DNA from: Paracoccus sp. (in: a-proteobacteria)
GTDB lineage: Bacteria; Pseudomonadota; Alphaproteobacteria; Rhodobacterales; Rhodobacteraceae
Assembly: GCF_030538695.1 (NCBI RefSeq)
Contig: NZ_JAUNTN010000022.1
Location: 1 to 64,000 of the forward strand
DNA length: 64,000 nt
Direction of reading: 5' to 3'
The notes under the pieces are model-generated. The model saw only the letters and a program-made list of their open reading frames with translations. It did not search any database and was not told the origin of the DNA. Numbering within the stretch: the stretch's first letter is position 1; every line of letters begins with the position of its first letter. A program made the position numbers and the translations under genes. Positions 28,840 through 39,459 of the stretch are shown here, piece after piece.

Positions 28840-29709
28840 TCAGCGCAGGCGGCCCATCACCCAGGTTGGGTTCAACTGATGAATCCGCAGGAACTCGGCC
28901 AGTTTGACCTCGGAAGGGTTTTCAACATCCGCCCCCATCTGCGCGGCGGCCAGACCGCCGGTGATGAACAACGAATCAATCCCTTCGGATGCGGCACCGG
29001 CCACATCCGTATTGATCCCGTCGCCAATAGCCAGAATCCGCGCCCCTTCCGGCGCGTCGATGCGGCGGCGGGCAAGGTCATAGATCGGCGGGTGCGGCTT
29101 GCCGAAATACAGCGAGGTGCCGCCAATATCCTCATAGAGTGCAGCCAGCGCCCCGGCGCAATAGATCCGATGTTCGCCCATATCCACGACAATATCGGGG
29201 TTCGCGCAGAGCAGCTTCATCCCGCGTTCGCGGGCCAGCATCAGCCGGGCGCGGTAATCGTCGGGGGTCTCGGTATCCTCATGGAAGGGGCCGGTGCAGA
29301 TGATGCCCTCGGCCTCCTCGAAACTGACCCGCTCAATATCGGCCTGCCCCTGCCATTCGGCGGGAATATCGGTGAAAAAGCCGTCGTCCTTTTCCGGGCC
29401 AAGGTGCCAGACACGGCGACCGACGGCACCCGCAAACATCGCATCCTGCGCCGCGTCGCCGGAACTGACCACCGCATCCCACGCATCGCGCGGCACGCCC
29501 ATACGGTCCAGCGATTCGATCACAAAACGCGAGGGCCGCGGCGCATTGGTCAGCAACACCACCTGCCCGCCCCCCTGCCGAAAGCCTTGCAGCGCGGCGA
29601 CGGCGGCAGGGTAAGGCTGCCGGCCATTGTGCAGGCAGCCCCAGAGGTCACAAAACAGGATGTCATAATCCGGCCCGATCTCGGCCAGGTTTCCGATGAT
29701 GCGGGCCAT
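28840..29709 (-). CDS. HAD-superfamily IIA hydrolase (TIGR01459-like)
   Basis: A 289-residue NagD-like phosphatase of unknown substrate. HAD motif I reads FCDLWGCLHNG, with Trp at the second Asp position, as usual in this subfamily. Motif II is LLTNAPRP and motif III/IV is ILAIGDGINTDVAGAA. The cap region contains YFGKPHPPIYDLA. The start ATG 29709 follows AAGGACAAAAG. It lies nine bases after the pyrophosphatase gene and is probably cotranscribed with it. Confidence 0.85.
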   Translation of the reverse strand: MARIIGNLAEIGPDYDILFCDLWGCLHNGRQPYPAAVAALQGFRQGGGQVVLLTNAPRPSRFVIESLDRMGVPRDAWDAVVSSGDAAQDAMFAGAVGRRVWHLGPEKDDGFFTDIPAEWQGQADIERVSFEEAEGIICTGPFHEDTETPDDYRARLMLARERGMKLLCANPDIVVDMGEHRIYCAGALAALYEDIGGTSLYFGKPHPPIYDLARRRIDAPEGARILAIGDGINTDVAGAASEGIDSLFITGGLAAAQMGADVENPSEVKLAEFLRIHQLNPTWVMGRLR

Positions 29710-29718
29710 CTTTTGTCC

Positions 29719-30636
29719 TTACACAGCCAGTTGCGGAATGATCTGCTTTTTCCGGCTGACGATCCCCGGCAGCACCACGGTATCACCCGTCACCGGCACG
29801 CCAAAGGACTTGGTTGCCACACCCGCAACCCAGGTATTCGGCACCAGCAGGGTGGCTTCTTCTTTCAGGATGTCCACGATGAACAGCAGAACCTCATCCG
29901 CGCCATCGGCGGCGGCGACGGCGGGCATAGCGGCCAGCAGCGAATCCTTGCGGTCCAGCAGAACCTGCGGCGCGGTGGTTTCCAGAACCGAGATGCGCAG
30001 TTGCTTGCCGCCCAGCTCGTATTCCTTGCTGTCCATGCGCAGCAGCGCATCATCGGCAAAGGCCGAAACATCGGATTTCGCGGCGAACATTTCAGCCGCA
30101 TAGGCCGGGATCGAAACCCCAAGATCCGCCGCCAGCTTTTCCGCCACGGCACGGTCATGCGGGGTGGTGGTCGGGCTGCGGAACTCCAGCGTGTCGGACA
30201 GGATGCAGGTCAGGATCGCGCCCTTGATCGCCTTGGGTGCCCGGTCCAGATCCGCGCCGATCAGGTCATGCAGGATGGTCGCGGTGCAAGCCAGCGGACG
30301 AATGGTAATATTGATCGGCTGGCGGGTCTTGATGCCACCGGCCAGCATGTGATGGTCGATGATCTCAATGACCTCTGCCTCATTGATCGAGGCGGGCAGC
30401 TCGCCGGGGTTGTTGGTGTCCACGATCACGACCTGATCGCCTGCGGCCACGTCGGTGATGATCTCGGGCTTGTCCAGCCCCCAATGCGCCAGCATCCAGT
30501 TGGCTTCGGTGTTCGGCTCGCCCAGCAGAACCGCTTTGGCGGGCTGCTTGCGCACCTCGGACAGATACCAGGCCCAGATAATGGGCGAGCCGGTCGAGTC
30601 CGTGTCGGGGGATTTATGGCCAAAAACCTGGATCAT
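29719..30636 (-). CDS. ppaC: Manganese-dependent inorganic pyrophosphatase (family II)
   Basis: The enzyme hydrolyses pyrophosphate, pulling biosynthetic reactions forward. In 305 residues it has the DHH-family marks: VFGHKSPDTDSTGSPI, VIVDTNNPGEL and EIIDHHMLAG. The family II signature SRKKQIIPQL sits at the C-terminus. ATG 30636 starts the conserved MIQVFGHKSPDTDS. The upstream frame extension is unlike the family. Confidence 0.94.
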   Translation of the reverse strand: MIQVFGHKSPDTDSTGSPIIWAWYLSEVRKQPAKAVLLGEPNTEANWMLAHWGLDKPEIITDVAAGDQVVIVDTNNPGELPASINEAEVIEIIDHHMLAGGIKTRQPINITIRPLACTATILHDLIGADLDRAPKAIKGAILTCILSDTLEFRSPTTTPHDRAVAEKLAADLGVSIPAYAAEMFAAKSDVSAFADDALLRMDSKEYELGGKQLRISVLETTAPQVLLDRKDSLLAAMPAVAAADGADEVLLFIVDILKEEATLLVPNTWVAGVATKSFGVPVTGDTVVLPGIVSRKKQIIPQLAV

Positions 30637-30817
30637 GGGAGGCACCTTTGCGCAAAAGAGACGATTTGCGCCGCATCTAGCGCGGATGCGGGCAAAAGTC
30701 CACCGCAGAGGCGTGCGCAGAGAGATGTGAATACAGACCATCGTTTCGCTTGACAGACAGGCGGGTCACGGCTCCTAACTGATTGAAGCAAAACATCCCA
30801 CAATCAGGAAACACGAT

Positions 30818-32140
30818 ATGGCAAAGGCTGACATCAACACCCCCGGCGCGCTCTTTCTGCGCGAAGGCGACGAATGGGTCGTCAGGACATCCGTCCAGAT
30901 GACCACAAGCCCGGACGATCAGATCCCGAGAACACTTGAGCCACTTTCGGTCAGCTATAATCTTGAATACGGCACCAGCGGCCAGAAAGAAATCGGGATG
31001 GGCTGGCAAACCAGCACCAAGATCGAACAATGGCAGTATGTAATTTTTACTTTAACCTATGCAGATGAAATCACGTTATACGCCGTTGATGACGGTATTC
31101 TGGAGGATACCGAAATCGCTTGGTTTACCGTATCCCTGCGCAAAGATCACACTTTCAACGATGGCAATGTCGATAAGCGCATCGAGGTTCATATTCTTGA
31201 CAGCAGCAATAACAAGACAATCGGAACCGAGGGCAATGACACTCTGAACGGCACCGCCGGGGATGATGTCCTGAGGGGCGGCGCGGGTGATGATCGTTAT
31301 TATGTCAGCCTTGGCGATCGGATCATTGAAAATGCGAATGAAGGGATCGACACGGCTTTCAGTAATTACGACTGGACGCTGGAACGCAATGTCGAAAATC
31401 TGGTTCTGGTCGGCAGCGATGATCTGAAGGGCACTGGCAATGCCCTGAATAACGAAATAACCGGAAACGCCGGAAACAACTTGCTGAATGGTTTTACCGG
31501 TGCCGACACCATGGCAGGGGGTGCAGGCAATGACACCTATGTTGTCGATAATACCGGCGACCGTGTTATCGAGCTTGCGGGCGAAGGGATCGACACGGTT
31601 CGGGACTCGATTGATTATCGCCTGACCCAGAATGTCGAAAACCTGATCCTGACCGGCACGGCAACGGTCGGCACCGGCAACAGCTATGACAACCGGCTGA
31701 ATGGAAATGCAGCGGATAATATCCTGTCGGGGCTGGTTGGGAATGATACGATCCACGGCGGCGCGGGCAACGACAGCCTGACCGGCGGTGCCGGGGCGGA
31801 TCGGCTGACCGGCGGCGCGGGCGCTGATGTGTTCATTTTCGAAAAGCTCAGCGATTCCGGCGTGACTGCCACCACACGCGACACGATCCGCGATTTCAAC
31901 CGGGCAGAGGGCGATAAAATCGACCTGTCACAACTGGATGCGGACAGCCTGACCGATGGAGTTCAGGCGTTTAGCTTTATCGGCAGCGATGATTTTTCGG
32001 GAACGGCGGGCGAATTGCGCTTTACCCAAGGCCGGACCATCACCGTTGTCGAAGCCGATGTGGACGGCGACGGCGTGGTTGACTTCTCGGTTCAGGTGAA
32101 CGGCAGCCTGACCCTGATCGAAACCGATTTCCTGCTGTAA
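30818..32140 (+). CDS. RTX/hemolysin-type calcium-binding protein, probable type I secretion substrate
   Basis: The 440-residue protein lacks a signal peptide. Residues 1-130 look like a Calx-beta-type domain (YAVDDGILEDTEIAWFTVSL). RTX repeats follow: GTEGNDTLNGTAGDDVLRGG near 139, NAGNNLLNGFTGADTMAGG near 215, and a block near 295-335 (VGNDTIHGGAGNDSLTGG). Spacers of the type NVENLVLVGSDDLKGTGN lie between them. The C-terminus resembles the serralysin tail (TIRDFNRAEGDKIDLSQLDAD) that carries type I secretion signals. Calcium would fold the repeats outside the cell. No secretion ABC transporter adjoins it. The N-terminal third is noticeably less GC-rich than the neighbours. Confidence 0.85.
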   Translation: MAKADINTPGALFLREGDEWVVRTSVQMTTSPDDQIPRTLEPLSVSYNLEYGTSGQKEIGMGWQTSTKIEQWQYVIFTLTYADEITLYAVDDGILEDTEIAWFTVSLRKDHTFNDGNVDKRIEVHILDSSNNKTIGTEGNDTLNGTAGDDVLRGGAGDDRYYVSLGDRIIENANEGIDTAFSNYDWTLERNVENLVLVGSDDLKGTGNALNNEITGNAGNNLLNGFTGADTMAGGAGNDTYVVDNTGDRVIELAGEGIDTVRDSIDYRLTQNVENLILTGTATVGTGNSYDNRLNGNAADNILSGLVGNDTIHGGAGNDSLTGGAGADRLTGGAGADVFIFEKLSDSGVTATTRDTIRDFNRAEGDKIDLSQLDADSLTDGVQAFSFIGSDDFSGTAGELRFTQGRTITVVEADVDGDGVVDFSVQVNGSLTLIETDFLL

Positions 32141-32148
32141 TCCCGAAC

Positions 32149-32171
32149 GGCCTGCCCCCCAAGGGCAGGCC
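32149..32171. terminator. Hairpin between convergent genes
   Basis: GGCCTGCCC and GGGCAGGCC form a perfect nine-pair stem with a five-base loop directly after the RTX gene. It lacks a T-run, so it may be a weak or shared terminator. Confidence 0.5.
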
Positions 32172-32172
32172 C

Positions 32173-32856
32173 CTACCCCGCCAGCGCCCCGGCGGCGGAT
32201 ACCGCCAGCGCCACCAGCACGGTATTATAGAAAAACGCCAGCACCGAATGGATCAGCGTCACCCGACGCAGGCGCGTGCTATTCACGGTAACATCCGCAG
32301 TTTGCGCGGTCATGCCGATGGTAAAGCTGTAATACAGAAAATCCCATATCCCCGGCTGCAACCCGGCCTGCTGGAAATCCAGCCCGCGCGCAGGTTCATC
32401 GCCTTCGCCGCGCCCATACCAGATGCTTGCGTAATGCAGCGCCATCACCGTATGCAGCATCGCCCAGCCCAAAGGCACCGAAGCCAGCGCCAGCCAAGGC
32501 CGAAGCCACAGCCCCGGATGCGGGTCGGTGATCGTTGAAATGATGGCAAAAACGCTGGTCCCAATCGCGCCAAGCGCCAGCAGGATGATGACGGCAATGC
32601 CCTCGTCCTGATCCTGCGCGCTACGGCGCAGGACGGCAGGGCTTTCGCGGCGCATCAGCAGGGCGGCAGCGGCCAGAAAACTGGCAAAGAACAGATCCGC
32701 CCCGATCAGCAGCCGGTCGGTCAGCGGCCAGAACGGCGTCAGCGCAATGGCCACCAGCCCGACGCCCAAAGCGCCAAGGAAACGGACATGGCGCAGCACA
32801 TCGCGCCACCACGGCTTGTCCAGATCAGCGGGCAAGTTCGCTGACCACCCAGCCAT
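32173..32856 (-). CDS. DUF1345 membrane protein
   Basis: A 227-residue inner-membrane protein of the DUF1345 family, with about five hydrophobic segments (FLGALGVGLVAIALTPFWPL, GADLFFASFLAAAALLM, IAVIILLALGAIGTSVFAII). The diagnostic C-terminal portion is MALHYASIWYGRGEG, DFLYYSFTIGMTAQTADVTV and RRVTLIHSVLAFFYNTVLVAL. The function is unknown. The start at 32856 overlaps the end of the TraB/GumN-like gene by 32 bases. The two are probably cotranscribed. Confidence 0.85.
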   Translation of the reverse strand: MAGWSANLPADLDKPWWRDVLRHVRFLGALGVGLVAIALTPFWPLTDRLLIGADLFFASFLAAAALLMRRESPAVLRRSAQDQDEGIAVIILLALGAIGTSVFAIISTITDPHPGLWLRPWLALASVPLGWAMLHTVMALHYASIWYGRGEGDEPARGLDFQQAGLQPGIWDFLYYSFTIGMTAQTADVTVNSTRLRRVTLIHSVLAFFYNTVLVALAVSAAGALAG

Positions 32857-33844
32857 TTTCCGCCAGAAGGTTCAGCACCCCGCCTTCCCCCGGCAAGTGC
32901 AGCGCACCAAAGGCGGCGAAAACCGGCTTGCCGCGCGTAGCCGCGTCAGCAGCGGCAGCCTCCAGCGGGGCGATCCATGACGCGTTGCGGCGGTCGATCA
33001 GCCGGTCCTGCGCCAGCGCGATCTGTTCGTCCGCCTGTTCGCGGGTCAGGCTGTCGTCTTCGTAGGCCATGTCCAGCCCGTATTGCCAGATCAGCCAAGT
33101 GTCGCCGTTGAAATAGGAATTGCCCAGCGTCACCCCGTAATCATCGGCATCTTTGGCCGTGACCATCGCCATTTGCAGCATGTCCTGTTCCTGCTCGGTC
33201 GTCATGCCGTCAAAAATGCTGAACAGGGTATTCCACGGCTCCAGCGAATGAACCGGCAGGTCGATGGCCCTGGCGCTGGCCTCGATCAGCCCGTCCAGCC
33301 CCTTATCCGCACCTTCGGCCTGAATCTGCTGCATCGCGCAGGGCGAGACCCCCAGCATGACCGACACATACCACGGTCGCATTTTCGAGATCAGGAACGG
33401 CGGCATCCCGCGCTCACTCATCGCTTGCGACAGATCGGCCCACAGCGGCGCAGGCAGCCGTTCCGGCAGCGTCGGGCCGTCCATCTCCATTATCAGCGCC
33501 GGGTTTCGGGCCATTTCCGTCTGCAACTGCGCCTGCGCATCCGTATTCGCCTCGACATAGACGGCATCGGCCCGCTCGATCTCGGGCAACAGCCGGTCCA
33601 GAAGGGCCTGATGGCGCGGGTCGGGAAAATGGTAGGTGCCGGCCATGACGATGCGGGCATCGCCCTTTTCCGCCTGCCAGATCAGCCCGCGATGAAACGG
33701 CACCTGCGCCGTGCGGGCGTGCAGATCGGCCCGCGCCTCGGGCGGCATGGCGGCAATCAGGTCGGTGCCATGGCAAACCGTCTGCGCCTGCGCAGGCAGC
33801 ACCCCGGCAAGAGCAAAAGCAAAGGCTGAAATCAGGCGCTTCAT
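32825..33844 (-). CDS. TraB/GumN-family protein, exported
   Basis: This 339-residue protein belongs to the TraB/PrgY/GumN family, thought to be metal-dependent proteases of the Tiki fold. After a signal peptide (LISAFAFALAGVLPAQAQ), marks include GDARIVMAGTYHFPD (the GxH-type motif), the Glu in ADAVYVEANTD, and near the end KPVFAAFGALHLPGEGGVLNLL, the second conserved GxxH motif. GGGGAT lies at the right distance from ATG 33844, better than ATG 33850. It is likely periplasmic with an unknown substrate. Confidence 0.82.
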   Translation of the reverse strand: MKRLISAFAFALAGVLPAQAQTVCHGTDLIAAMPPEARADLHARTAQVPFHRGLIWQAEKGDARIVMAGTYHFPDPRHQALLDRLLPEIERADAVYVEANTDAQAQLQTEMARNPALIMEMDGPTLPERLPAPLWADLSQAMSERGMPPFLISKMRPWYVSVMLGVSPCAMQQIQAEGADKGLDGLIEASARAIDLPVHSLEPWNTLFSIFDGMTTEQEQDMLQMAMVTAKDADDYGVTLGNSYFNGDTWLIWQYGLDMAYEDDSLTREQADEQIALAQDRLIDRRNASWIAPLEAAAADAATRGKPVFAAFGALHLPGEGGVLNLLAENGWVVSELAR

Positions 33845-33926
33845 TGGCATATCCCCGGCTGGTCCGCCCGCAGCCTGCCACAGCCCGCCGCCATAATCCA
33901 GCGGGTGAAAAATCCCCTGCCGGGCG

Positions 33927-33955
33927 TTGACAGCCCCTTATGCGCCGCCTATCTC
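33927..33955 (+). promoter_or_regulatory. groESL promoter
   Basis: TTGACA (33927-33932), a 17-base spacer and TATCTC (33950-33955) make a good vegetative-type promoter. The CIRCE element begins eight bases downstream, so a bound repressor would cover the start site. Confidence 0.65.
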
Positions 33956-33962
33956 AGCGGCA

Positions 33963-33989
33963 TTGGCACTCACCTGACCCGAGTGCCAA
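33963..33989 (+). promoter_or_regulatory. CIRCE operator (HrcA site) of groESL
   Basis: TTGGCACTC, nine bases, then GAGTGCCAA form a perfect 9-9-9 inverted repeat. It matches the CIRCE consensus except for a compensated A to G/T to C change near each outer end. HrcA would repress groESL here. The hrcA gene is not in the window. Confidence 0.9.
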
Positions 33990-34024
33990 CAGACACTGCA
34001 ACCTGAAACACCGGAGTGTTCACA

Positions 34025-34312
34025 ATGGCATTCAAACCGCTGCACGACCGCGTTCTGGTCCGTCGCGTCGAATCCGACGAAAAGACCAAGGGCGGCCTGA
34101 TTATCCCCGATTCCGCCAAGGAAAAGCCCGCTGAAGGCGAAGTCATCGCCGTTGGCGAAGGCGCCCGCAAGGATTCGGGCGAGCTGATCGCCCCCGCCGT
34201 CAAAGCAGGCGACCGGGTGCTGTTCGGCAAATGGTCCGGCACCGAAGTCACTGTTGATGGCGAAGAACTGCTCATCATGAAGGAAAGCGACATCATGGGC
34301 ATTCTGGCCTGA
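34025..34312 (+). CDS. groES: Co-chaperonin GroES
   Basis: The 95-residue lid of the GroEL chamber is complete, with [33 protein letters not shown], the mobile loop at about residues 20-30, and [16 protein letters not shown] at the end. CGGAG precedes ATG 34025. It is followed by groEL after 32 bases, in the classic operon under CIRCE control. Confidence 0.97.
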   Translation: MAFKPLHDRVLVRRVESDEKTKGGLIIPDSAKEKPAEGEVIAVGEGARKDSGELIAPAVKAGDRVLFGKWSGTEVTVDGEELLIMKESDIMGILA

Positions 34313-34329
34313 TCGCGTCCAAGACTTAA

Positions 34330-35991
<1,662 letters not shown>

Positions 35992-36015
35992 TCAGCCTTA
36001 CCTTTGGCACAGGAA

Positions 36016-36043
36016 AACCCGCCCCTTCCGGGCGGGTTTTTCA
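36016..36043 (+). terminator. groESL terminator
   Basis: AACCCGCCC pairs with GGGCGGGTT around a loop of a few bases, followed directly by TTTTC. This is a textbook rho-independent terminator 25 bases after the groEL stop. Confidence 0.9.
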
Positions 36044-36108
36044 TTTCTACGGAACCCGATGCGTCACGGGTGGTTAGTCCTGACATTCCCCTTTCAAGGA
36101 TCAGACTG

Positions 36109-37545
36109 ATGCAAACCAGAATCTCGATGCTGGCCCTGACCGCCGCAATCACCCTTGCCCTGCCGGTCAGCGCACAGATGGCCCCCGACAGTGTGCAGGC
36201 TGGTGACGAGGCGGGCTTCACCATGACCTCGCTGGCCGAGGGGCTGGACAACCCGTTCGAGATCACGCTTGGCCCCAATGGCTGGCTCTGGGTGACCGAA
36301 CGCACCGGCAAGCGTATCACCCGCGTGAATACGGCTGACGGCACGGTGACACCGGTTCTGACGATCGAAGATGCCGTCGCGGGCGAGGATTACGGTCAGG
36401 CCGGTGTGCTTGGGCTGGCGCTGCACCCGGATTTCGGCAAAGGGACGGATCAGGTTTTCGTCGCCTACAGCTATAACGACCCGACCCGCACCGATCTGAC
36501 GGTGCCGGAGGCCGACGACCCGTTCCGGCACGTATTCCTGAAAATCGCCCGCTATGACTGGGATGGGACCACGCTATCAAACCCGCAAATCCTGATCGAC
36601 GGCCTGCCCGCCAACAGCGACCACGTTGCCGGACGGCTGAAGTTCGGCCCGCAGGGCAAGCTGTTCCTGACCCTTGGCGATCAGGGCCACAACCAGCTTG
36701 CCATGGCCTGCCGCAAGAACGAGGCGCAGCGCCTGCCCTCGGCCTCGGAAATCGCGGTCGCGGATTACGCGGCCTATGTCGGCAAAACCCTGCGCCTGAA
36801 TGCCGATGGCTCGATCCCCGAGGACAACCCCACGCTGGGCGGCGTGCAAAGCCATGTCTATACCTACGGCCACCGCAACCCGCAGGGCATTGATTTCGCC
36901 CCCGACGGCCGCATCTATTCGTCAGAGCAAGGCCCGAAAACCGATGACGAGCTGAACCTGCTGCGCGCAGGCGGCAATTACGGCTGGCCCGATGTGGCGG
37001 GCTTGCAGGACGACAAGGCCTATGTCTGGGCAAGCTGGGCCAATGCCAGCACCCCCTGCGCGGATCTGACCTTCTCGGATCTGGAAATCCCTGATGCGGT
37101 GCCGCAGGTCGCGGAAACGGCTTTCCCGACCCCGGAAAATTATCACGATCCGATTGCGACCATGTTTACTGTGGGCAATGATTACAACTTCTCGAACCCC
37201 GATTGCGGCGGCATGGATTACATCTGCTGGCCGACCATCGCCCCGGCATCGGTGCAGGTCTATGCCGGTGATGCGATCCCGCAATTCGCAAACAGCCTGC
37301 TGATCCCGGCGCTGAAGCGCGGCTCGCTTTATGTGATCCCGCTGGATGGCAACGGCGGCGTAACCGAGCCGTTCCACCGCTATTTCCACAGCGACAACCG
37401 CCTGCGCGATACCGAGATTTCGCCCGATGGAAAGACCATCTGGATTGCCACCGACAGTCAGGGCAATTTCGAAGCCACCGATGGCACGGTCAAGAATACC
37501 CCTGCCAATCCGGGCGCAATCCTGACCTATACTTACGGCCAGTAA
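36109..37545 (+). CDS. PQQ-dependent glucose/sorbosone dehydrogenase-like protein, exported
   Basis: A periplasmic six-bladed propeller of the GSDH family (478 residues). A signal peptide (LALTAAITLALPVSAQM) is followed by LAEGLDNPFEITLGPNGWLWVTERTGKRI, GVLGLALHPDF, the calcium/PQQ region HVAGRLKFGPQGKLFLTLGDQG, TYGHRNPQGIDFAPDGRIYSSEQGP with the catalytic-type His, and GGNYGWPDV. These match soluble aldose dehydrogenases that use PQQ and Ca2+. ATG 36109 follows AAGGA. The true sugar substrate is unknown, and PQQ synthesis genes are not nearby. Confidence 0.85.
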   Translation: MQTRISMLALTAAITLALPVSAQMAPDSVQAGDEAGFTMTSLAEGLDNPFEITLGPNGWLWVTERTGKRITRVNTADGTVTPVLTIEDAVAGEDYGQAGVLGLALHPDFGKGTDQVFVAYSYNDPTRTDLTVPEADDPFRHVFLKIARYDWDGTTLSNPQILIDGLPANSDHVAGRLKFGPQGKLFLTLGDQGHNQLAMACRKNEAQRLPSASEIAVADYAAYVGKTLRLNADGSIPEDNPTLGGVQSHVYTYGHRNPQGIDFAPDGRIYSSEQGPKTDDELNLLRAGGNYGWPDVAGLQDDKAYVWASWANASTPCADLTFSDLEIPDAVPQVAETAFPTPENYHDPIATMFTVGNDYNFSNPDCGGMDYICWPTIAPASVQVYAGDAIPQFANSLLIPALKRGSLYVIPLDGNGGVTEPFHRYFHSDNRLRDTEISPDGKTIWIATDSQGNFEATDGTVKNTPANPGAILTYTYGQ

Positions 37546-37563
37546 CGGCACCCGATAATGATG

Positions 37564-37600
37564 CGGCCCCGGAAGCTCGGGGCCGTTAGCGGTTTCTTAG
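37564..37600 (+). terminator. Hairpin downstream of the PQQ dehydrogenase
   Basis: CGGCCCCG and CGGGGCCG pair perfectly around GAAGCT, 18 bases after the stop. The following sequence is moderately T-rich (GGTTTCTTAGCCTTTTT), so a terminator is likely. Confidence 0.6.
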
Positions 37601-37710
37601 CCTTTTTGCGTCATGCTGACCCCGAATCATATGGGGCGGGCATGATACTGCTGCTGATCTTGCTGATGACGGGGCTATTATGGGCCAACGGGTGTGGCCT
37701 CTGCGCCCTT

Positions 37711-37790
37711 GCGCGGGGGTTTCACACCCCCGCACCCCCGTGGGATATTTGGATGAAGAAGAAGCCCAGTCTTTTGTCCAGAAATATCCC
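37711..37790. repeat. Intergenic inverted repeat (dispersed family, copy D)
   Basis: The first part (GGGGGTTTCACACCCCC, ACCCCCGTGGGATATTTGGA, TGAAGAAGAAG) repeats copy B. The last part (CTTTTGTCCAGAAATATCCC, 37771-37790) is the inverted complement of GGGATATTTGGA...ACAAAAG as in copy A. This is the most complete member of the family in the window. It lies between the PQQ dehydrogenase and ppx ends. Confidence 0.6.
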
Positions 37791-37845
37791 GGGGGAATCG
37801 CGCAGTCATACGCGATGGGGGCAGCGCCCCCGCAAAGCCAGCCCG

Positions 37846-39381
37846 TCAGCTTATCGTGCCTTCGACACCCATCGCCTTGCACAAGGACTGGAACCGTGCC
37901 TCCGTCACCTCGCCGGACAAGGCCCGCCCGGTTTTGGTCAGGACCAGCTCAAGCGTCTTTTTCTTAGGCGCGTATTTCAGCTCTCCCGCCTCGGACGGGT
38001 CTTTGATCGAGAACATCGCCCCAAAGCGCATGGCCTTGCCCAACACTTCGGCCTCTTGCAATTCGGCCTCGCTCAGCAAAGCGAACAGCGGCGCCATCGG
38101 CGAATCCGTGCGGCTGTTGCGATAGCGGTGCAGCAGGGCGACGCCCAGAAAGATGCGCTCAGGATGGCTCAGCGCCGCCATATTGGCGCGGGTGACATTA
38201 TCGAAACAGACCTCGGCCCGGTAATCGGGATGCGCACGCCACGCCGTATCATGCAGCAGACAGGCGGCTTTCAGCAAACGATGGCGTTCCGAGGTCATCT
38301 CGGGGAACAACGGCAGCAGAAATTGATACAACTTCTTGCCAAAGCCCGGCATCCGCGACATCTGGCGTTCCGAAAACCGCGCCGCTTCGATCAGCGGGTC
38401 GCGGTGGCGCAGTTCGTCGGGCATCTGTTCGTAAAGCAGCCCCTCGCGGATACCATAGGACGACACCGCCAGTTCCCTGGGTGCGAAACTCTCCACCAAT
38501 TGCCGCAGCACTTGCGCCGCCAGCGGCACCAGTTCGATACGCGAGGACGAAATCCCGACCTGCTTGCGCAACTCGCTCATATCGTTTTTGGCGATCCAGT
38601 CGGTCGTCTCCAGCACCGCCTGCGGGTCCATGCGGTATTCATGCAGCACCGTCATGGGATAGGCGCGGCGTTCCATATCCAGCCGCGCAATCGCCCGCCA
38701 CGAGCCACCGACCAGATAGATACGGTCGTGATCCTTGCCAATCTCATCCACCAGGTCGGCCATGACCTTCTTGATATATTTGCGGATTCCGCTGTCGCCG
38801 CCCTTGACCTGCTGAAGCCGGAACGGACCAAGCTGGCTGGTCACGCGCTTGCCGACCTTGCCATCGGCCACCACGGCCAGCTCCATCGAGTTGCCGCCAA
38901 TGTCGCAAACCAGCCCTTTGGCATCGGGCCAGCCCAACAACACACCCTGCGCCGACAGCCGGGCTTCCTCGGGACCGTCGATCACCAGCAGCTTCAGCCC
39001 GGTTTCCTTTTCCACCCGCTTGCGCCACTCCGGGCCATCCTCGGCCTCGCGCACGGCGGCGGTGGCCACGCAGGTCAGCGGCTTGATATTCATTCCTTCG
39101 GCCAGCGCGGCAAAGCGTTTCAGCGCCGCCAGACCGCGCACCGCACCTTCGGGGTTCAGCCTGCCGGTCGTCACCAGCCCGGCACCCAGCCCCGCCATGA
39201 CCTTTTCGTTAAAGAAATAGGCCGGGCTGCGGGCGGCACCGTCGAACACCACCATACGGATACTGTTCGACCCCACATCAACCACGCCCACACGGGACAG
39301 CGCACGGGCAGAGGCGCTTTCGAACAGCGACTTTCCAAAAGGCTCGACGCTTTTCCCGGTTGCAGTCAGGATTCCGTTCAT
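37846..39381 (-). CDS. ppx: Exopolyphosphatase (Ppx/GppA family)
   Basis: Ppx releases phosphate from polyphosphate ends; GppA-type members act on pppGpp. The 511-residue protein has the actin-like ATPase start VGVVDVGSNSIRMVVFDG, CVATAAVREAEDGPEW, the second phosphate loop GLVCDIGGNSMELAVV, and VSSYGIREGLLYEQM. A C-terminal HD-like helical domain (KAACLLHDTAWRAHPDY) follows. It is last in the permease-hda-ppk-ppx run, 78 bases after ppk, so synthesis and breakdown of polyphosphate share a transcript. Confidence 0.92.
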   Translation of the reverse strand: MNGILTATGKSVEPFGKSLFESASARALSRVGVVDVGSNSIRMVVFDGAARSPAYFFNEKVMAGLGAGLVTTGRLNPEGAVRGLAALKRFAALAEGMNIKPLTCVATAAVREAEDGPEWRKRVEKETGLKLLVIDGPEEARLSAQGVLLGWPDAKGLVCDIGGNSMELAVVADGKVGKRVTSQLGPFRLQQVKGGDSGIRKYIKKVMADLVDEIGKDHDRIYLVGGSWRAIARLDMERRAYPMTVLHEYRMDPQAVLETTDWIAKNDMSELRKQVGISSSRIELVPLAAQVLRQLVESFAPRELAVSSYGIREGLLYEQMPDELRHRDPLIEAARFSERQMSRMPGFGKKLYQFLLPLFPEMTSERHRLLKAACLLHDTAWRAHPDYRAEVCFDNVTRANMAALSHPERIFLGVALLHRYRNSRTDSPMAPLFALLSEAELQEAEVLGKAMRFGAMFSIKDPSEAGELKYAPKKKTLELVLTKTGRALSGEVTEARFQSLCKAMGVEGTIS

Positions 39382-39459
39382 CTTCGGGTTTCCGTTTCTG
39401 GCTTGCCGTCATGTCCGCATGGCACACAAACCCGTGAAGGGTCAATGCGCCTGAACCGT

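Noticed and set aside
29695..29715. GGACAAAAGATGG at the start of the HAD gene resembling the dispersed repeat
   Set aside because: The match is only about 13 bases and doubles as ribosome site and start codon; no second arm or GGGATATTT is present, so chance is likely.
28399..30753. 784-codon open frame opposite the HAD and pyrophosphatase genes
   Set aside because: Antisense shadow in high-GC DNA; both minus-strand genes have clear families and ribosome sites.
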